Below, piece after piece: positions 10,839 to 23,500 of a stretch of 64,000 nt of DNA. This DNA is from Carposina sasakii (Eukaryota > Arthropoda > Insecta > Lepidoptera > Carposinidae): contig CP053155.1 in the NCBI GenBank assembly GCA_014607495.2, forward strand, positions 3,162,001 through 3,226,000. The letters are read 5' to 3'. The stretch's first letter is position 1, and the number at the start of each line of letters is the position of its first letter. The notes below the pieces were generated by a model that worked only from the letters and a program-made list of their open reading frames with translations, did no database searches and was not told where the DNA came from. Made by a program: the position numbers and the translations under genes.

Positions 10839-11674
10839 CCGATGTGGTACTAAACGCGGGTCGATTCCCCACAAGTTTTCAAAATTGTCGGACTACCCGC
10901 AACTTTTGAAACTTTGACATGGATGTTGAAACAGCCTTGGTATGTTACTGCTGGTCCTGTCCACCATGGTGTTGCTGTTCTGATAAATACGGATGCGGCG
11001 GAGCTTATGAGTAATTGTGGTATTTACAGTTCGGCCATAGTAACTTGAGAAATAGCGTGTCTTTGACATAAGTGTTATTTTTCAATGGTGAACGAGGTTT
11101 TGGAGTTTGGAGTAAGCGATAAGAAACTAAAAGAAATGCGCACAATGATGCTGTTTTAAAGTGTGCAGAAGTTGGAAGTCCACCTTTCGCAGATTATGGG
11201 GAAAAACTTAATCGAATGCCTCAAATGTTTGTTGATATCTCTTAGATGCAAATAAGAAGGTGACATTAGGAACTGCAATCTACGAAATTAGAAAATGTAT
11301 TTTATAAAGTACTGACGCGGAGTACGAATATTTTAGGAACAATGACCCCTCACTTATTTATTTCTGTCACTTTTAATATGCTGTCGCGACAAAGACGGCT
11401 AAACATAAATAAAATAGTGATAGTATATTAACATAGATGAAATGACGTCATGATACGAAATCCTTCGTAACCCACGGCCGTACTTTAGTTGGTGTAATAA
11501 ATAACTTAACAAATCATGCTTATATCTAGACTAAGAATGCCAGAAACAAGTGACTGAATGTACTTTGATGTGAGACTATGTTTTAAACCTTTAAGGCGAT
11601 CATAAAAGCTAAGCTTTTGGCGTTGTAGTTTATAGGTATGTGTTCGTGGATTGACCACTTATTTTGTTAATGTT

Positions 11675-11985
11675 TAATAATCTGATTGGCATAGAAAACA
11701 TACATATACAAGGTGTAACAAAAGGGGTATGTTAAGCGAAAAGCTATGTAAATAGCCCACTAAAAGGAACCTACCCACAAAATTTCAGGCTCGAAATCAC
11801 ATGTTTATTTTTCCAGATAGTATGGAGAATTCCGAAACAACTCAGGAATGTTCATACAATCTTGAAAAGTAAACATTTGATTTCGAGTCTCAAATTTTGG
11901 AAATGGTTCTCTATAGTGGGCTATTTACATACCCCTTTTGATACACCCTGTATATGTATGTTTTCTATGCCAATCATATTATTAA
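11675..11985. mobile_element. ~310 bp palindromic foldback element
   Basis: The two halves are near-complete inverted copies. The outermost arms are 'taatctgattggcatagaaa' and 'tttctatgccaatcatatta'. The inner parts are 'aaggtgtaacaaaaggggta' and 'cattcctgagttg' type sequence on either side of about 11830. Related palindromes are at 55636-55894 and, decayed, at 60078-60300. Confidence 0.75.
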
Positions 11986-12008
11986 ACCCTTTCTGTTACA
12001 CCCTGTAT

Positions 12009-12274
12009 AAGGTGTTTTCAAAATTTGTGATTATCTTTTGACACGAAACTAGGTAGGTAGGTAAAAAGAAAAAACTTTCACTATGCGACCTACTCCGAAA
12101 TATTGAAAAAAAAATCAGCTGTTCCATACAATTTCGAATAATTACTGCACTGAAATGTATGAAACAGCAGATTTTTTTTTTCACTATTTCGGAGTTGGTC
12201 CCGTAGTGAAAGTTGTTTCTTTTTACCTACCTGGTTTCGTGTCAAAAGATAATCACTAATTTTGAAAGGACCTT
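12009..12274. mobile_element. Second long foldback, directly downstream
   Basis: The left arm contains 'gattatcttttgacacgaaa', 'ctaggtaggta' and 'aactttcactatgcg'. The right arm contains 'agtgaaagttgtttctt', 'acctacctggtttcgtgtca' and 'aaaagataatcac'. The arms are about 125 bp and meet near 12140. It has no coding capacity and a different sequence from the foldback just upstream. Confidence 0.75.
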
Positions 12275-15200
12275 ATATACCTACACAGATACAGACGGCT
12301 GTGTTTCCTAAATGGCGTAGCCAGAACTGCAGCATCGTAAAGGAGATCCCCCAGCCACGTTTAGGATAGCGGGGACAGATGTAAATGATCAGTGATATAT
12401 AGAAGATATATGGATTTCGAATGGGTTTTCAATGTTAAATAAATAATGTATGTGGATCATTTATTGCGTACAAAATTATATTGTCCATTTGTCATGAACT
12501 CAAAGATGTTTGGATGGATGCATCTTTCCAAATTTTTTCAAATTACATATCTATTTGGCGACGTTGGGCTATCTATCTCTATCTAACTAGGGTACTTTGC
12601 TGAGATAGCGACACCAAATAGTAGTGTGCTTTCTCTGTTTAACCAAGGCATTTAGATAGAGAGAGCCAGCCGAATATAGAGAACAGATTAGGATTTTAGT
12701 AGATATTTAAAGTGTTGTATCTTATTTAAAGTGTTGCATCTACATTTAAATTCATAGATGTCTTTTCCATAGAGTTTGGCGATTACCACAGATTATTTAA
12801 AACAAAGTGATGACAGGTCTTTTGTCTTTGATCATTATGTGGAAGCAAATTTTAGACTATCTCATTTTAAAACAAGAAAAGTTTTGTATATAATTATTTT
12901 AATATAGAATTACTAAATATTTGGAAATAATTGGTCTCAGTTTTTATTATTACTTGTTTAGGTAACTAGGTAAAACTAAACTTTAATAAATGTTAATATT
13001 TAAGAGAAGTTTATTGATTCTGCAAATTATGCGAACCGAGGTTTATGTTTGAATAACATTGGTGTAGGAGGCGACAGTTTTTAAATTATCTTTGAATAAA
13101 ACTATCTAATGTGAATAAAATTTGTGTAGTAAAACTAAATGTACTTATAAAAACTGTTAATATTTTGAAATCAATGTTTAAAACTGTTTTCGGTAAAATT
13201 CAGATTCTAATAGAGCGCAGATGATAAGTATTTTTAACCTACTTCAAAAAAAGAGAGGTTAATGTTTTATTTTTAACAGGAGTAATCCCAATTTGTACAT
13301 ATAAAAAAAAACTTGTCCATGAGAGTCATGAAATAACCTTTTAATTCTAATTCTATTGCTGTAGAGCTCAGTAATAGTTTCCTAATATTTTAAGGAAATT
13401 CCGTCATTTTCATTTTTTTTTAGCAAAGGTTATTTCCGGAGGCTCTGTTTGATTTCGTCCTTTATTTTATATTCACTTAGTTACGGACTGAAATAATGTG
13501 AGACTGATGAAGGAAGATTGTGGTGCCAATAAAGTTATGTACAGCACGAAAAGAAACTTGTCAAAATTTCATTTATTATGTCAGTTGGCCACGCCCCGTG
13601 CTATCTTTCTTGTCCCAGCATCTGACGGTTCTGAGCGATAGAAAAGGATGGGGCGACGGAAAATAGCGAAAGTGGGTTAGGTCCACGGAGGAATATAGAA
13701 GGAGAGGCGTCTTTGGCACTTCGACTCTATTGTGCATATCGATTGTCATCAGCTCAAACATTATGCTACATTTGTATGCAGGTAATTCCTCCTTTTTACC
13801 CCCTCGGTGTGGTCCGATTATTAGCTCGCATCTGAGCTGCTACAAAACTATAACTTTTTAATGACACACACACACATAAGTAATACAGTTTTAATAAGTA
13901 ATGTCATTCTGTTTTAACTTGGGTATAACTAAAAAAATGTTTTTCATTTGTTAAAGTATTACTGCAAAAAAAAAAATAATTGAAAAAACAAAAAACTTAA
14001 ATGTGTAAAAATTGTAAATTAAATGATATGTGTATAACGACGAATTTTGACACTGGGCATGGCTGTACAATGTTACAAAACCACTCAGTACTAAATAAAT
14101 AAGTACCTATATTCAGTTATATTCGTATATATTTTCAATACAAACACAATAAACAAATCAATCTTTTTGCAAAGCGTGCAATATTTTATGTACTTTAGAG
14201 CTGATTTTTCTAATGGTTAATAGCCTATCTGAACAAGTTGATGCTCAGTCTCTATTTTAGTGAAAGACAGCATCAAATTTATCCTTCCGATACTATTGAA
14301 AAAGTTTTATTGAAAGGTATTAAGGGTAATGAAAAAACATGAATGAATGAAAAAACATAGGCAGACAGTTAAAAATTACACTACATTTTGTAAATAGCTT
14401 GTCATGGGGTAAGCTGTGAAATAAATCAAATAAGTATATCTATCTGTACTATTTCATTCTGTGGAACACTCCTCCTATGTCTTATTATTCTGAGACACCT
14501 ACCAATAGAAAATATGTTTGTAATTTATAGAACTAAACAATTAATACAAACAAAATCTGTAATATTGCACTGCTTCACTGTGTGTACACAGACTTAACTT
14601 TTAAATTATTTTGTAGTAGAATAATATTTATGATTGTATAGTAATAAGAATATTGTACTTAACGTAGGACCGACGGTGTTTTAATCTCATCTCCACTGCG
14701 TCTTAAAAATAGAACATAACCATATCAATATCAAAGACTGCAAGCAAACATATTTTATTACAAAGTCAAAAAGTTGTTGCCCTTACTCTAAACTAACTAG
14801 AATAGGTAAAAAATGTTTTATAATGTGCGCTAAATGTGCTTAGGCATAACCATTTGTGTAAAATAGTGTGTATATTAGTATAATACGTACGTAGCAAACC
14901 TAGCGTGCATGAGAATATCGTAAATATAGATGAAGCTAAGCAAGTGGAGATCTGTGATCCTTGCCTACCCCTACCCGAAGCTTTTCGTATTTTTTTTTTC
15001 TAATTTAATTCAAATCTAACTATGGCATAAATAAACAGGGAGATTTCAAGGATTTTCAATTCAAATACCTGTTTTACACAAATTGTTACAGCTTGGGCCA
15101 CTTACCAAATTTTCCATGTACTGTCGGTCCTTTTAGCTTGTAATAGCAGGCTAGGTGAAGCATTTCTAGCATAAATCTGATATTGTCAATAGGTGGTTAG

Positions 15201-16083
15201 ATTAGATTTTAATTATAGTTTTGTCTGTAAAATTATACTTGTATTAAAAAAATAAAATTTCATTATATTCAATGTATGTACAGATTGTGATTTAGCCGTG
15301 AATATAATAGAAAAGATATATAATATAAGCCCTGTATGTAATAAAAGTGCATTTACCTGACTCATATGAAAGATAAATCGAAAAAAGTTGTGGCTTATTT
15401 CTATTTTTGAGACTAGGTATCTATGTTGAAAATATCAGCAATTTGTAAATAGGAGAAAAAAAACTATTATTTTTTGTTATCTTACTTCTTGTTTATTTTG
15501 TGCTGAGACAAATGTAAATTTCCTGTTACCCTAAGGATACATTATTATAATATAAATAAAGATTTTTTTCTGACAAATCCCATGATTGGTTTTACTTTTT
15601 AACATGTAGTGTATATTTCTGTCCAGAAATATGAAATTAAGTGTGGGTCTTATCCTTCTGTGAAAGAGCGATTTTATAAATGTATATACCAATTTATGTA
15701 TATCTCTTCTACTTATATCATAAACAGCAAAGTTTGTGAGGATGATGTACACAAAGATGTTTATTGTTCTCTCACACAAAACTACTGAATGGACTATAAT
15801 GAAACTTCACAATAATATAGCTTACATATCAGAATGACACATAGTGGTCCACTTGTGGTATAAATAAAGCATCAATGTACTGCATTGACAAAGAGGATGT
15901 GATAATCAGTGTATACATGTGGACTATCACTGTTGCCTCCACAGTTGCTGCCACTGCAACCTTAAATTATTGGAGTAATATGTACAAGAAAAATAACAAC
16001 ATAATCCAACTAACAATACTTTTCTCATAACATCTAGGTTTTTAAGCCTATAAATAAAGACTATGATACATGACATTACTCTA

Positions 16084-16089
16084 TTTATT
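16084..16089 (-). terminator. Candidate TMEM223 poly(A) signal
   Basis: AATAAA on the minus strand about 65 bases past the TMEM223 stop codon. Position and sequence fit; no transcript evidence is available. Confidence 0.4.
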
Positions 16090-16153
16090 TACAACTTAAA
16101 ATAAAAATTTCACTCTTTAAAACCAATAAATACATTAAATCAGTACAATCAAT

Positions 16154-18067
16154 TCACCATTTTCTAGATAATCCTGCTGTACTGTCAAATAACAAGGGGT
16201 TTTTGAATTCTCCTCTCATGTCCAAAATGAAATGCATCCATGTGTTCTTCACTTTCAGTGGTAACTGAACTTTAGCATTATTCCTATGTTCCTTACAACA
16301 AATATCTTGGATTGGCACTTTCATTATTCTATTTGGTCCAAGTGGGGTGTATGTGACAAAGGTAATGTGTTTACCACCTTTATTTAAAACCAGATAACGA
16401 ACTGACTTCAGTGTGTATGACCAAACCATTACAAGTGATCCTGTAGCTGAAAATATATTGTTAATGTTAATTATTAAGTAAAAAATGTAGGTACCTATAC
16501 AGGGTTAATTTTAAAACATCAATAACCTTGCAAGACTAGGTAGCTACCATCATAAACAACATTTGCTCTACCAGTTTTGATAATTTGTCACATTTTACTT
16601 TCATAGAGAAATAAATATCAATTTAATATTACCTCTGAATGTTCTTAAGTCTGTACATAATACTGAGGTGCTCACAATTGCGGGCGTCAACCTTTTGGTA
16701 TACCTACGAATGGAACATAGACTTACAAATGTCACGACAGTACAATAAAAGCTCGGAAAATCATTTTTAATTAATGTATTGAGCTATGACAGGGATGGTG
16801 AACCAATGGCACGCGTGCCACCCCTGGCACGCAACAAAATAGTTCAGGCACGCCGAATGATACAGGTGAGAATGAATAATATAAAAAAAATTGCATTGAA
16901 ACCGTTTGTCAGATGACTCTAGTTCAGCAGCTTGTATTCTGCTGAAAGTAACAAAGTAAGAGCCTGACATAAAATACTTAGCGTCTAATTTGAAACAGCA
17001 GAAATTACACAATTTTTTATATGTTAAAATAGTAACATTACATACCGATAATTGTATACTTAATATCTAGTTTTATTTTTGTTCAATATGTCAATATGCC
17101 TAAATTATTTGATGGCACGTCATAGATATAATTACTATTTGTCTCATGAAAAATGGCACGTATATCACTAAAGGTTCGCCATCCCTGAGCTATGATAAAA
17201 CTCATAGAACAAATGGTATTGTTTATGATTTTAGCTATCTAGTCCTGCGTGGTTATTGATGTTTTAAAATTAACCCTGTATACTTTTCCACTAAATTTAT
17301 TTTGACATAGGTACATAAAATTACTTGGTATGGTATGGTATGGTAGAACGGGCTTGTTTCCGCAACTCGATGACTATGCGCCTTTTTTGCGTAAGGATCA
17401 TATATTACTTATACTATTTCATACATACATACATATAATCACGCCTTTATCCCTTAAGGGGTAGGCAAAGCACCAAGGGCCAATAGAACCACATGGTGCT
17501 ACTTCTGACCATTTTAAGGGTATAGTTGAGATGTACAAGTTCGGTTAGTAGTCACAGGTGGTCAGCCCATCGCCCACAAAACACCAAAACCTTGTCCCTT
17601 ATACTATCCTTATACTATTTCACAGGGTAATTATTACAAGATTCACATAAGCAGGATCATAATATGAACAGGACAAACTTACCAATAATAATGGCAATTG
17701 TCCCCAATCCATTTTTATACTTATTTTCCCCTAAATTAATCTTCCTATACCACGGAGTATCATCGTCTGTCGTAGATTTATCCACAGGGGCATCTTTTAA
17801 CGTAGTGTAAGCAAACCAACTTAGATACGTCCAGAACATGTACTGAACTATTGCAAATATGTTCATAATCCTGAAGAACTTGGGATTCTCATATTTAAAC
17901 AGGATAACATCCTTTACAACGTTGGTATTTACATCATGGATCGTTTTGGTCGTAACAGAACTTGAGGTTACAGTTTTAACATTAAAATTATAATGTTTAT
18001 ATATAACAGGTATTCGAAATGCCGCAGTTCTTTTTAATATCAATGAGGCACATGCCAAAAACGACAT
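16154..18067 (-). CDS. TMEM223: TMEM223, mitochondrial inner-membrane protein
   Basis: Two exons, 18067-17683 and 16446-16154, have a GT-AG intron and join in phase (a Gly-to-Ala split after 128 codons) to give 225 aa. The N-terminus (MSFLACASLILKRTAAFRIP) is basic and amphipathic, as expected of a mitochondrial import signal. It is followed by 'LFKYENPKFFRIMNIFAIVQ', a first membrane segment (about residues 70-95), a hydrophilic loop and a second membrane segment spanning the splice site (about 120-140). The C-terminal domain contains 'PLKVKNTWMHFILDMRGEF' and 'LFDSTAG', which match the vertebrate TMEM223 pattern I know (PLKVKG...LLDKTG.F....LFDNT.G). The known family role is cytochrome c oxidase assembly at the mitochondrial inner membrane. 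The length fits a complete protein. The intron carries nested DNA transposons. Confidence 0.94.
16500..17278. mobile_element. Non-autonomous DNA transposon with ~60 bp TIRs
   Basis: The left end 'cagggttaattttaaaacat' and right end 'atgttttaaaattaaccctg' are inverted. The arms extend about 60 bp with mismatches ('...aataacc' and 'gtagctaccatcataaacaa' on the left). 'tata' flanks both sides (16496-16499 and 17279-17282). It lies in the TMEM223 intron and contains the hAT-like element at 16790-17187. Confidence 0.75.
16790..17187. mobile_element. hAT-type MITE with 8 bp target duplication
   Basis: The ends 'cagggatggtgaacc' and 'ggttcgccatccctg' are inverted with few mismatches. The exact 8 bp 'agctatga' flanks both sides (16782-16789 and 17188-17195), which is the hAT signature. 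The interior repeats 'ggcacg' words. The minus-strand ORF at 16767-17012 is not a recognisable transposase. Confidence 0.85.
17417..17605 (+). repeat. 'caccaagggccaatagaaccacatggtg' repeat copy
   Basis: Landmarks are 'acatacatataatcacgcct', 'gaaccacatggtgctacttc' and 'gtggtcagcccatcgcccac'. Near-identical copies occur at 28385-28560 and 35322-35535, all on the plus strand. Confidence 0.75.
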
Positions 18068-18137
18068 TTTACAACTTTTTATTGAGATAATAACTTTTTC
18101 ACAAGTTCAAAACAATATTTATTCTAACCTAAAATAA

Positions 18138-18936
18138 TCTTTTTTTTTAGTTTATCCCAAAGGAAAGGCAAGGGGAACTAAGCCCTTACAGCCATCGTCT
18201 TTAGTAAAATTAATTCTGAATTTATAATGGATGATAATGATGATGAATGGATACGTCAGGAAAATCCTCAAGAACGAGCGTAAAATTAATGAAAATCAAA
18301 AATAATTGCAGAAACAACTTACATAAGCCCATGAAAAGATCGTTCAACGACTAGTTTTACTGAGCTTACCTGCATATAAAATCATGCACATGCACTAGAA
18401 TCACATCACAAGTATAGAAAATATATCTTATCTACCAGAAAACATCACTTTACGGACACGTGCAAACCATTTACAAATAAATTTTGATTTTCACAAGAAA
18501 ATTACACCCGCTCTCTTCTAGGTTTTCCCGCCGAATCCCGAATCCCTAAAATAATCATTGATTTTGACTTGAAAAAGCTGGAAGTGAGCGGGTGTAATTG
18601 TCTTGTGAAAATCAAAACATATTTGTAAATGGCTTGCATGTATCCGTAATGTGATGTTTTCTGGTAGATTTTCTAGTCTGTAAGTTTCATATGCAGGTAA
18701 GCTGAGTAAAACTTTAGTCGGAATGCGATCTCTTCATGGGCTCATGTAAGTTTTTTCTGCAATTGTTTTTCATCTTTACTAATTTTACACCCATTCTTGA
18801 GGATTTTCCTGACGTTTCCATTCATCATCATCAATATCATCCATCATAAATTCAGAAATCATTTACTAAAGACAATGGCTGTATGGGCTTAGTTCCTCTT
18901 GCCATTCCTTCGGAATAAACTAAACAAAAAAAATTG
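18138..18936. mobile_element. Giant ~800 bp foldback
   Basis: Two arms of about 390 bp are inverted copies meeting near 18540. The left arm starts 'tttttttttagtttatccca' and the right arm ends 'ggaataaactaaacaaaaaa'. Internal pairs include 'tctaccagaaaacatcac' with 'gtgatgttttctggtaga', and 'tcaggaaaatcctcaagaa' with 'ttcttgaggattttcctga'. The mismatches show age. No transposase ORF is present. It starts about 70 bp upstream of the TMEM223 start codon, so it is in or next to that gene's promoter. Confidence 0.85.
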
Positions 18937-18983
18937 ACTGACATTTGTCGGCTTCGTGCTAAAATCACAAAATCTTCAACTAC

Positions 18984-18996
18984 TGAAGCGGGAGGT
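18984..18996 (+). repeat. LINE target-site duplication, 5' copy
   Basis: 'tgaagcgggaggt' here is repeated exactly at 24481-24493, just after the LINE tail. The first T could also derive from the tail. Confidence 0.85.
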
Positions 18997-19156
18997 GACT
19001 TTGCCTAAAACGTCGTTGGTGTCCAAACGTTTTAAGGTTATAAGTTTAGTAGGTAAATTTAGTAAAGGGTATCAGACCATTTATATAAGTATTTATTTCT
19101 ATAATAGTTCACAACATCATATTTATAGTAAGTAATAGTAAGTAGTTTATTCTATA

Positions 19157-20581
19157 ATGGAGCCATCGGCTCCGGACCCGCCTGATCCGCCTGATGGATT
19201 AGCGGACCACATGGACGTAGTGAGTTCTCCTCCTTTGTTTTCGCAAACGCAGGAGAATAGAAAAAGACCAGCAGTTGATGGTCGTTCCCAAGCAAGTCAA
19301 CCAACTCCCAAAAGGGGCTTAGTCGAGCCTACAGCCTCAATTCAACATACGTTTGTAAACCCCAAATTTGTGGAATGCCCTAATCTCAGATATGACAATA
19401 CGGATCCGGGTCCATACCTGGTCCACGTAAATCGCGCCGAGACTGACCCAGCATCTGGTACTTCAATTAACCTGCTGAAGTTTGGCCAGTTTATTTACAG
19501 AAACCAAATTCCAGGTATTTTATCAGGCGGCATCAAACGTGTAGGTCGTAATCGAATTTCCATTGAATTTCGTTCAGCCCAAGAAGCCAACAAATTTTTT
19601 GAGAACAATGTCTTACCTAAAAACAAATACACAATCTTAATACCACAATACCATATTACGCGGCAGGGTGTAGTTAGAAACATCCCCAAAGAGTGGTCCA
19701 TGGAAGACCTTGTAGATGGCCTGTCTAACTCTGATAGCTGTGGCCCTGTCATCAAGGCTAGGCGTTTTAATAGGAAAATATTTGATGAACAAGGGAAACC
19801 TGCCTGGGTGCCTACCCAAACAGCAGTGATCACTTTTAAAGGGCAAATTTTACCAAAAAAGATTTATTTGTTCCATACTGTTTTGGAAGTTTCTCCCTAC
19901 CAACTACCTACAATTCAGTGCCTGAATTGTTGTAAATTCGGTCACATTAAAACACAGTGTAGATCCAAAACTATATGTTATAAATGCGCAAAATCTCACA
20001 CACCAGACAACTGCGAGGTGACGACCGATTCAGCAACTTGTTTATATTGTTCTGGTTCCCACTTTGCCAATGACAAAAATTGTCCTGAGCAAGCCAGGCA
20101 AAAAATGATAAAGTTAAGGATGTCCCAGGATAATATATCTTATACCGAAGCGTCTCAGCATATTCCACTGGTCCGCAGGCCATACAGTGAGATAGCTAAA
20201 ACGGTCATTGCTCCTCTCCAGTCCCAGCCCTTATCCCCCCGTCCTTCCCAATCATATTCATACCGTAAATCTGTTACTATCCCAAGAAGGTCCCCTCCTC
20301 CCCTAGGCAAATCATACGATAAAGTAGCACACTACGAGATAACCAGAAATCCAATGGCTTCCCTTCCCAATGGTCATGCGTTGGATAGCTCCGACGCAAG
20401 TCCTTCATTCAATGATGACTTGATTGATAACCTATTCTCATTATTATTTAATTTTATTTCAAAATTTAATGACGTACTACCGAACAAGACCGTGGCACAG
20501 CTACACAAACTAGTTAATATCGCAAACTTAAATAAATATGGCTCCTCTGAACCTACTTCAGTGGAACTGCCAGAGCACTAA
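19157..20581 (+). CDS. LINE ORF1 protein (gag-like, zinc knuckles)
   Basis: 474 codons, uninterrupted. The N-terminal third is proline-rich and low in complexity (SAPDPPDPPDGL...). A central region around residues 90-250 probably forms the RNA-binding fold of this class. Three clustered Cys/His motifs follow at about residues 255-315: CLNCCKFGHIKTQC, CYKCAKSHTPDNC and CLYCSGSHFANDKNC. The first two are knuckle-like CX2CX4HX4C-type arrays with some spacing changes, and the third is a variant. Family role: binds element RNA and forms the ribonucleoprotein used in target-primed reverse transcription. The last 44 bases overlap ORF2 in another frame. Confidence 0.92.
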   Translation: MEPSAPDPPDPPDGLADHMDVVSSPPLFSQTQENRKRPAVDGRSQASQPTPKRGLVEPTASIQHTFVNPKFVECPNLRYDNTDPGPYLVHVNRAETDPASGTSINLLKFGQFIYRNQIPGILSGGIKRVGRNRISIEFRSAQEANKFFENNVLPKNKYTILIPQYHITRQGVVRNIPKEWSMEDLVDGLSNSDSCGPVIKARRFNRKIFDEQGKPAWVPTQTAVITFKGQILPKKIYLFHTVLEVSPYQLPTIQCLNCCKFGHIKTQCRSKTICYKCAKSHTPDNCEVTTDSATCLYCSGSHFANDKNCPEQARQKMIKLRMSQDNISYTEASQHIPLVRRPYSEIAKTVIAPLQSQPLSPRPSQSYSYRKSVTIPRRSPPPLGKSYDKVAHYEITRNPMASLPNGHALDSSDASPSFNDDLIDNLFSLLFNFISKFNDVLPNKTVAQLHKLVNIANLNKYGSSEPTSVELPEH

Positions 20582-23500
20582 CTTTAAAAAGCCTGACATA
20601 TGTCACCTAATTAATTTGTACAATCCTATCGCCTTTGCCGTGTCGGAGACGTGGCTGAAGCCGGAATCTCGATTTCGGATTCCGGGTTACTCATGCCTCC
20701 GGGACGACAGAGCTGATGGATATGCAGGTTGTGCAATGCTTGTGCGAAGATCCTCTATCTTCACACAGGTTTTTCTTCCCCCCCACAGCAGCGGCCTTCA
20801 TGTCGTGGCTGTGAGGGTGACGGACATTACTCTTGTGTCCGTTTACATCCCCCATCCTAACCCTTCCCTTATATCAGAACTTGATTCTATCCTTTCCCGA
20901 ATCCCTGGAGCAACGATCGTATTAGGAGATTTTAACTGCCACCATACCATGTGGGGTTCGTATAAAATCGATGCTAACGGTATTTCTTTGTTAGATTTAC
21001 TTGACAACCGAGATTTCTGCATTGTCAACGATGGCTCTAAGACTCGTAGAGCGTCTCCATCAGGAAACAGCAGCGCTGTCGATCTAACGCTGTGCTCGGC
21101 TGGCCTAGCGTCCATTACATCTTGGAAAACCCTTTCCCACTACTACGGCAGTGACCACGTCCCGATCCTCATTTCCTTAACCCGCTCCATCCCTGAAACA
21201 CCAAAACAAATTCCTCTATTGAAACATAAATTGGATCTAGCCGATTGGGACAAATTCTCTTTAACTATGGACACTAGTATCGCAAATTTTCCTCCGATCA
21301 GTCGGACAAATTATTCGGAATTTTATTCAAAATTTTACAATTCCCTTATGGCTTCAGCGGATGCAAATATCCCGTTAAAAAAAGTAGGCAAGAGGAAAAT
21401 TCCATCGCCCCCGTGGTGGGATGCGGAGTGTACTGAGGCTGTTCAGAAACGAAAACTATCTGAATCGATTTTCTGTACGAACATGTCCATGGAAAGTTAT
21501 ATTGCTTACCAGAGAACCAATGCTCAAACCAAAAGATTGCTATCCAAAAAGAAGCGATCAGGATGGATATCCTTTTGTGAAGGATTATCCCCACGCTCAT
21601 CCTCATCTCTCGTCTGGAGAAACATTAAAAAGTTCCGCGGTTCTTTAGAGGTCTCTTCTAGTGTTACTACTAACGACCCGTCTGATTGGTTGGAGCAGTT
21701 TTTTGATGCTCTGGCTCCTCCATACGTCCCTCCAAAAAATGCTTTTTTTCCTGATCCTGTTAGTACAGTTGATTTATGTTTCAATAGCACCGACCCTATG
21801 AATGATATCTTTTCATACGAGGAACTTTCGTGTGCTCTTAACGGCCTTCGCAATTCGTCTCCGGGTTCAGATGGAGTACCTTACTCCTTTTTGGTTAAGT
21901 CTTCATCTGAAACCAAAAAGACCCTTTTAATGTTATATAACCATTTCTTTATATATGGAGATCTGCCGGACAGCTGGAAGCATCAAATAATTGTTCCAAT
22001 CCTGAAGCCGGGTAAAGATCCAAGTATCGCATCCTCTTACAGACCCATAGCTCTCTCTTCGGTTTTTGCAAAGGTTCTCGAACACCTAATTAAAAACAGA
22101 CTGGAATGGATTTTAGAGAACCGAAACTCCCTTTCTAATAATCAATTTGGTTTTAGGAGGGGCATGGGAACAATGGATAGCCTCAGCATACTTACATCGG
22201 AAATAAGACTGTCATTGTCCCAAAATCAATTTCTGGTAGGAGTATTTCTTGATATAACAGCTGCTTATGACAATGTCCATCTTCCATTACTCAGGCAGAA
22301 AATGCTTAAGCTGAGTATCCCTGCAAGATTGGTTGATACTATAAGTAGACTGTTAATGTGTAGGAATATTTCTATTCGAGGATCACCCTTACCAGCTAGA
22401 ACTTTATGGAAAGGCTTACCTCAAGGTTCAGTCCTCAGTCCCATCCTGTACAACCTATATACCTCTGACCTTGACAAATCGGTTGACTCTTTCTGTAATA
22501 TCTTGCAATATGCTGATGATATAGCCTTATATAAATCATCCGTATCGGTGAATGAGGCTGAAAGTAGTTTGAATAGGGCATTATACTATCTCAATGTTTG
22601 GCTTGAGGAACATGGTCTCTCTTTATCTGCCTCTAAAAGCTCAGTTGTGGTGTTTTGCAGAAAACGGGTCCCTCCTACAGTAAAAATTTACGTGGACGAA
22701 GTTTTGATCCCGGTGGAGGATTCAGTAAAGTTTTTAGGCCTCACTTTGGACTACAAGATGACAGGAGTGCAACACCTGAATAATGTCATTCTTAAATGTA
22801 ACAAGAATGTTAATGTTCTACGGGCTGTCTCAGGTGTATGGTGGGGATCACACCCTTACTGCCAGAAGCTACTATATAATGCCATAGTCCGTAGTCACTT
22901 TGATTACGGATTATACTTACTTGAGCCTTGTAGTAAACTAGCTATGGGCAAATTAGATAGTATTCAATCTAGATGCTTACGAATCATATGTGGTGCTATG
23001 AAATCCTCACCCATAAATGCCCTCCAAGTGGAATGTGTTGACTGCCCCCTATCCCTTCGCAGACAGTATTTGGCTGACAGATTATATTATAAGGTGCTTC
23101 AAAGCTCACACCACCATCTTCATAGCCTACTCAACAACTTGTCAAATACTGTTTCTACTTCTGCATACTGGAGAAATAAAAATCCCCCTTGCTTAGTCAA
23201 AAGTTATAATAATTTTCAAAATCTTAATATCTCTTGCTTTCAATTTAGTTTAAATCCATTATTTACATCACATTTCCAGTCATTAGTATTTGTTCCTGAT
23301 GTTATCCTTAACTTCGGACTAAGTAAGAAACAACCTGGAACAAATAGAATTTTTAACGGCATAATTGAAAACATTTGGCACGATTGGTTACTAATATACA
23401 CAGACGCATCCAAACTCTCTGACGACAGTAATGTCGGCGCTGCAGTTTGGATTCCAAAATTCAAAATTATTTTAAATCAAAAATGCCCACCCTTGAGCTC

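Larger units (their letters stand above)
10839..15600 (+). other. RNF144-like 3' UTR and tail-to-tail spacer
   Basis: There is no further ORF in phase. The sequence is AT-rich and mostly unique apart from two foldbacks (11675-11985 and 12009-12274) and a repeat copy near 12303-12395. Candidate plus-strand poly(A) signals occur, the clearest being 'aataaa' at 15555-15560. How far the transcript extends cannot be decided from sequence. Confidence 0.4.
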
